NCBI GenBank assembly: GCA_938010435.1
Contig: CALLUS010000030.1
Span: 1 to 41,703, forward strand
DNA: 41,703 nucleotides
Direction of reading: 5' to 3'
Source: an uncultured Rhizobiaceae group bacterium
GTDB lineage: Bacteria; Pseudomonadota; Alphaproteobacteria; Rhizobiales; Rhizobiaceae
Of this stretch, positions 41,266 to 41,703 are shown in pieces. The notes under the pieces were generated by a model that had not been told where the DNA came from, searched no databases, and saw only the letters and a program-made list of their open reading frames with translations. The first letter of the stretch is position 1, and every line of letters begins with the position of its first letter. The position numbers were made by a program, and so were the translations under genes.

Positions 41266-41703
41266 ACTTAAGTTCCTCAATGTCCAGCGATCTTGGTTGG
41301 TTCGACTCATTATAGAATTCAATGTGGTCCGCACAATGTAGGTCTCGGTAAATTCATTTTGAGTGTTTGATCAACATTTCCTGAGATGCTTAACAATGTT
41401 TGCTTGGAAGGCGGGGGTTGGTCACTCGGAAGGTAAAGTCCTGTTTGAACACTTTTCCGTCGTTGCTGTGTAGTTTCTAACCCCGGTTTCTTAATCCAGT
41501 AGAGGCAGGATATTTGCAAAAAAATCATTTAATATATTGAAATAATTACGAATATTAGATCACGTGTCAGAATACACATTCATCCTTTCAAAAATTCGTC
41601 ATTGTGTGTTTATCGAAAGAGATCTCCCGCTCTTTCGACCAGTACAGAACCTAAACACAATAATCGCCCTAACAGGCAAACGAATGAGAGAGGAATGAAA
41701 AAA
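41266..41703. other. Terminal spacer
   Basis: The region carries the promoter and leader of the minus-strand pair and AT-rich sequence. A perfect 8-bp inverted repeat CGAAAGAG/CTCTTTCG (41614-41621 and 41630-41637) is present with an 8-nt loop; no T-run follows. An ATG at 41695 (ATGAAAAAA to the window end) could begin a plus-strand gene, but only three codons are visible. Confidence 0.4.

Noticed and set aside
41695-41703. ATG AAA AAA at the right edge as a new gene
   Set aside because: Only three codons are visible and the purine-rich stretch is too close to the ATG to be a normal ribosome binding site.
1-41703. CRISPR arrays, rRNA genes, phage genes, toxin-antitoxin pairs
   Set aside because: None was seen: there are no regularly spaced repeats, no rRNA-like sequence and no phage structural or small paired genes.

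Overview
The window looks like chromosomal DNA from an alphaproteobacterium, most likely a marine or soil member of the Hyphomicrobiales. The argument rests on the block at 34.5-37.5 kb: tRNA-Phe, YacG, Maf, IF-1, a low-molecular-weight phosphatase, a UPF0262 protein and a DUF2948 protein. This grouping is familiar from that order. The catabolic genes, with TRAP transporters and the aerobic benzoyl-CoA (box) pathway, fit the same group. No species can be named from sequence reading alone.

Layout. (1) 1-136: the 5' end of an IS481-family element, cut by the window edge. (2) 0.2-13.1 kb, plus strand: a carboxylic-acid or sugar-acid module with a small peroxiredoxin, two enolase-superfamily dehydratase/racemase-type enzymes, a FadR-type GntR regulator, a DctP-DctQ-DctM TRAP transporter, a phytanoyl-CoA dioxygenase-like enzyme, a UxaA-type hydro-lyase, a Gfo/Idh/MocA oxidoreductase, a 3-hydroxyisobutyrate-dehydrogenase-like enzyme and a DMT permease. 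(3) 13.1-14.1 kb: a decayed spacer holding an IS3-family transposase remnant. (4) 14.1-33.6 kb, plus strand: an aromatic-acid supercluster. A second TRAP transporter is followed by an HSD10-like dehydrogenase, a crotonase, a MarR regulator, a feruloyl-CoA-synthase-type ligase and an amidohydrolase. Together these look like side-chain shortening of cinnamate-type acids to benzoates. Next come benzoate-CoA ligase, an alpha/beta hydrolase and a DUF309 protein, then boxC, boxB, a tiny ferredoxin-like gene, boxA, a thioesterase, boxR, a 3HCDH C-terminal-domain protein and a MobA-like 3-hydroxybenzoate hydroxylase. (5) 33.7-34.5 kb: an IS5/IS427-type element ending 3 bp from the 3' end of tRNA-Phe. 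(6) 34.5-37.5 kb, minus strand: the conserved housekeeping block. (7) 37.8-41.7 kb: a polysaccharide deacetylase with a basic tail, a presumed non-coding RNA or leader with an 18-codon ORF and a strong terminator, and a minus-strand pentapeptide-repeat / metallo-beta-lactamase-fold gene pair.

How it works together. The aromatic block can be read as one funnel. TRAP uptake is followed by CoA activation, hydration, dehydrogenation and a hydrolytic retro-Claisen step giving a benzoate. Benzoyl-CoA is then formed, epoxidised by BoxA/BoxB and ring-opened by BoxC, under a MarR sensor and a BoxR sensor. BoxD and the lower pathway are not in this window. Insertion-sequence traces at the left edge, between the two catabolic modules and at the tRNA-Phe junction suggest that about 34 kb of accessory DNA was assembled next to tRNA-Phe.
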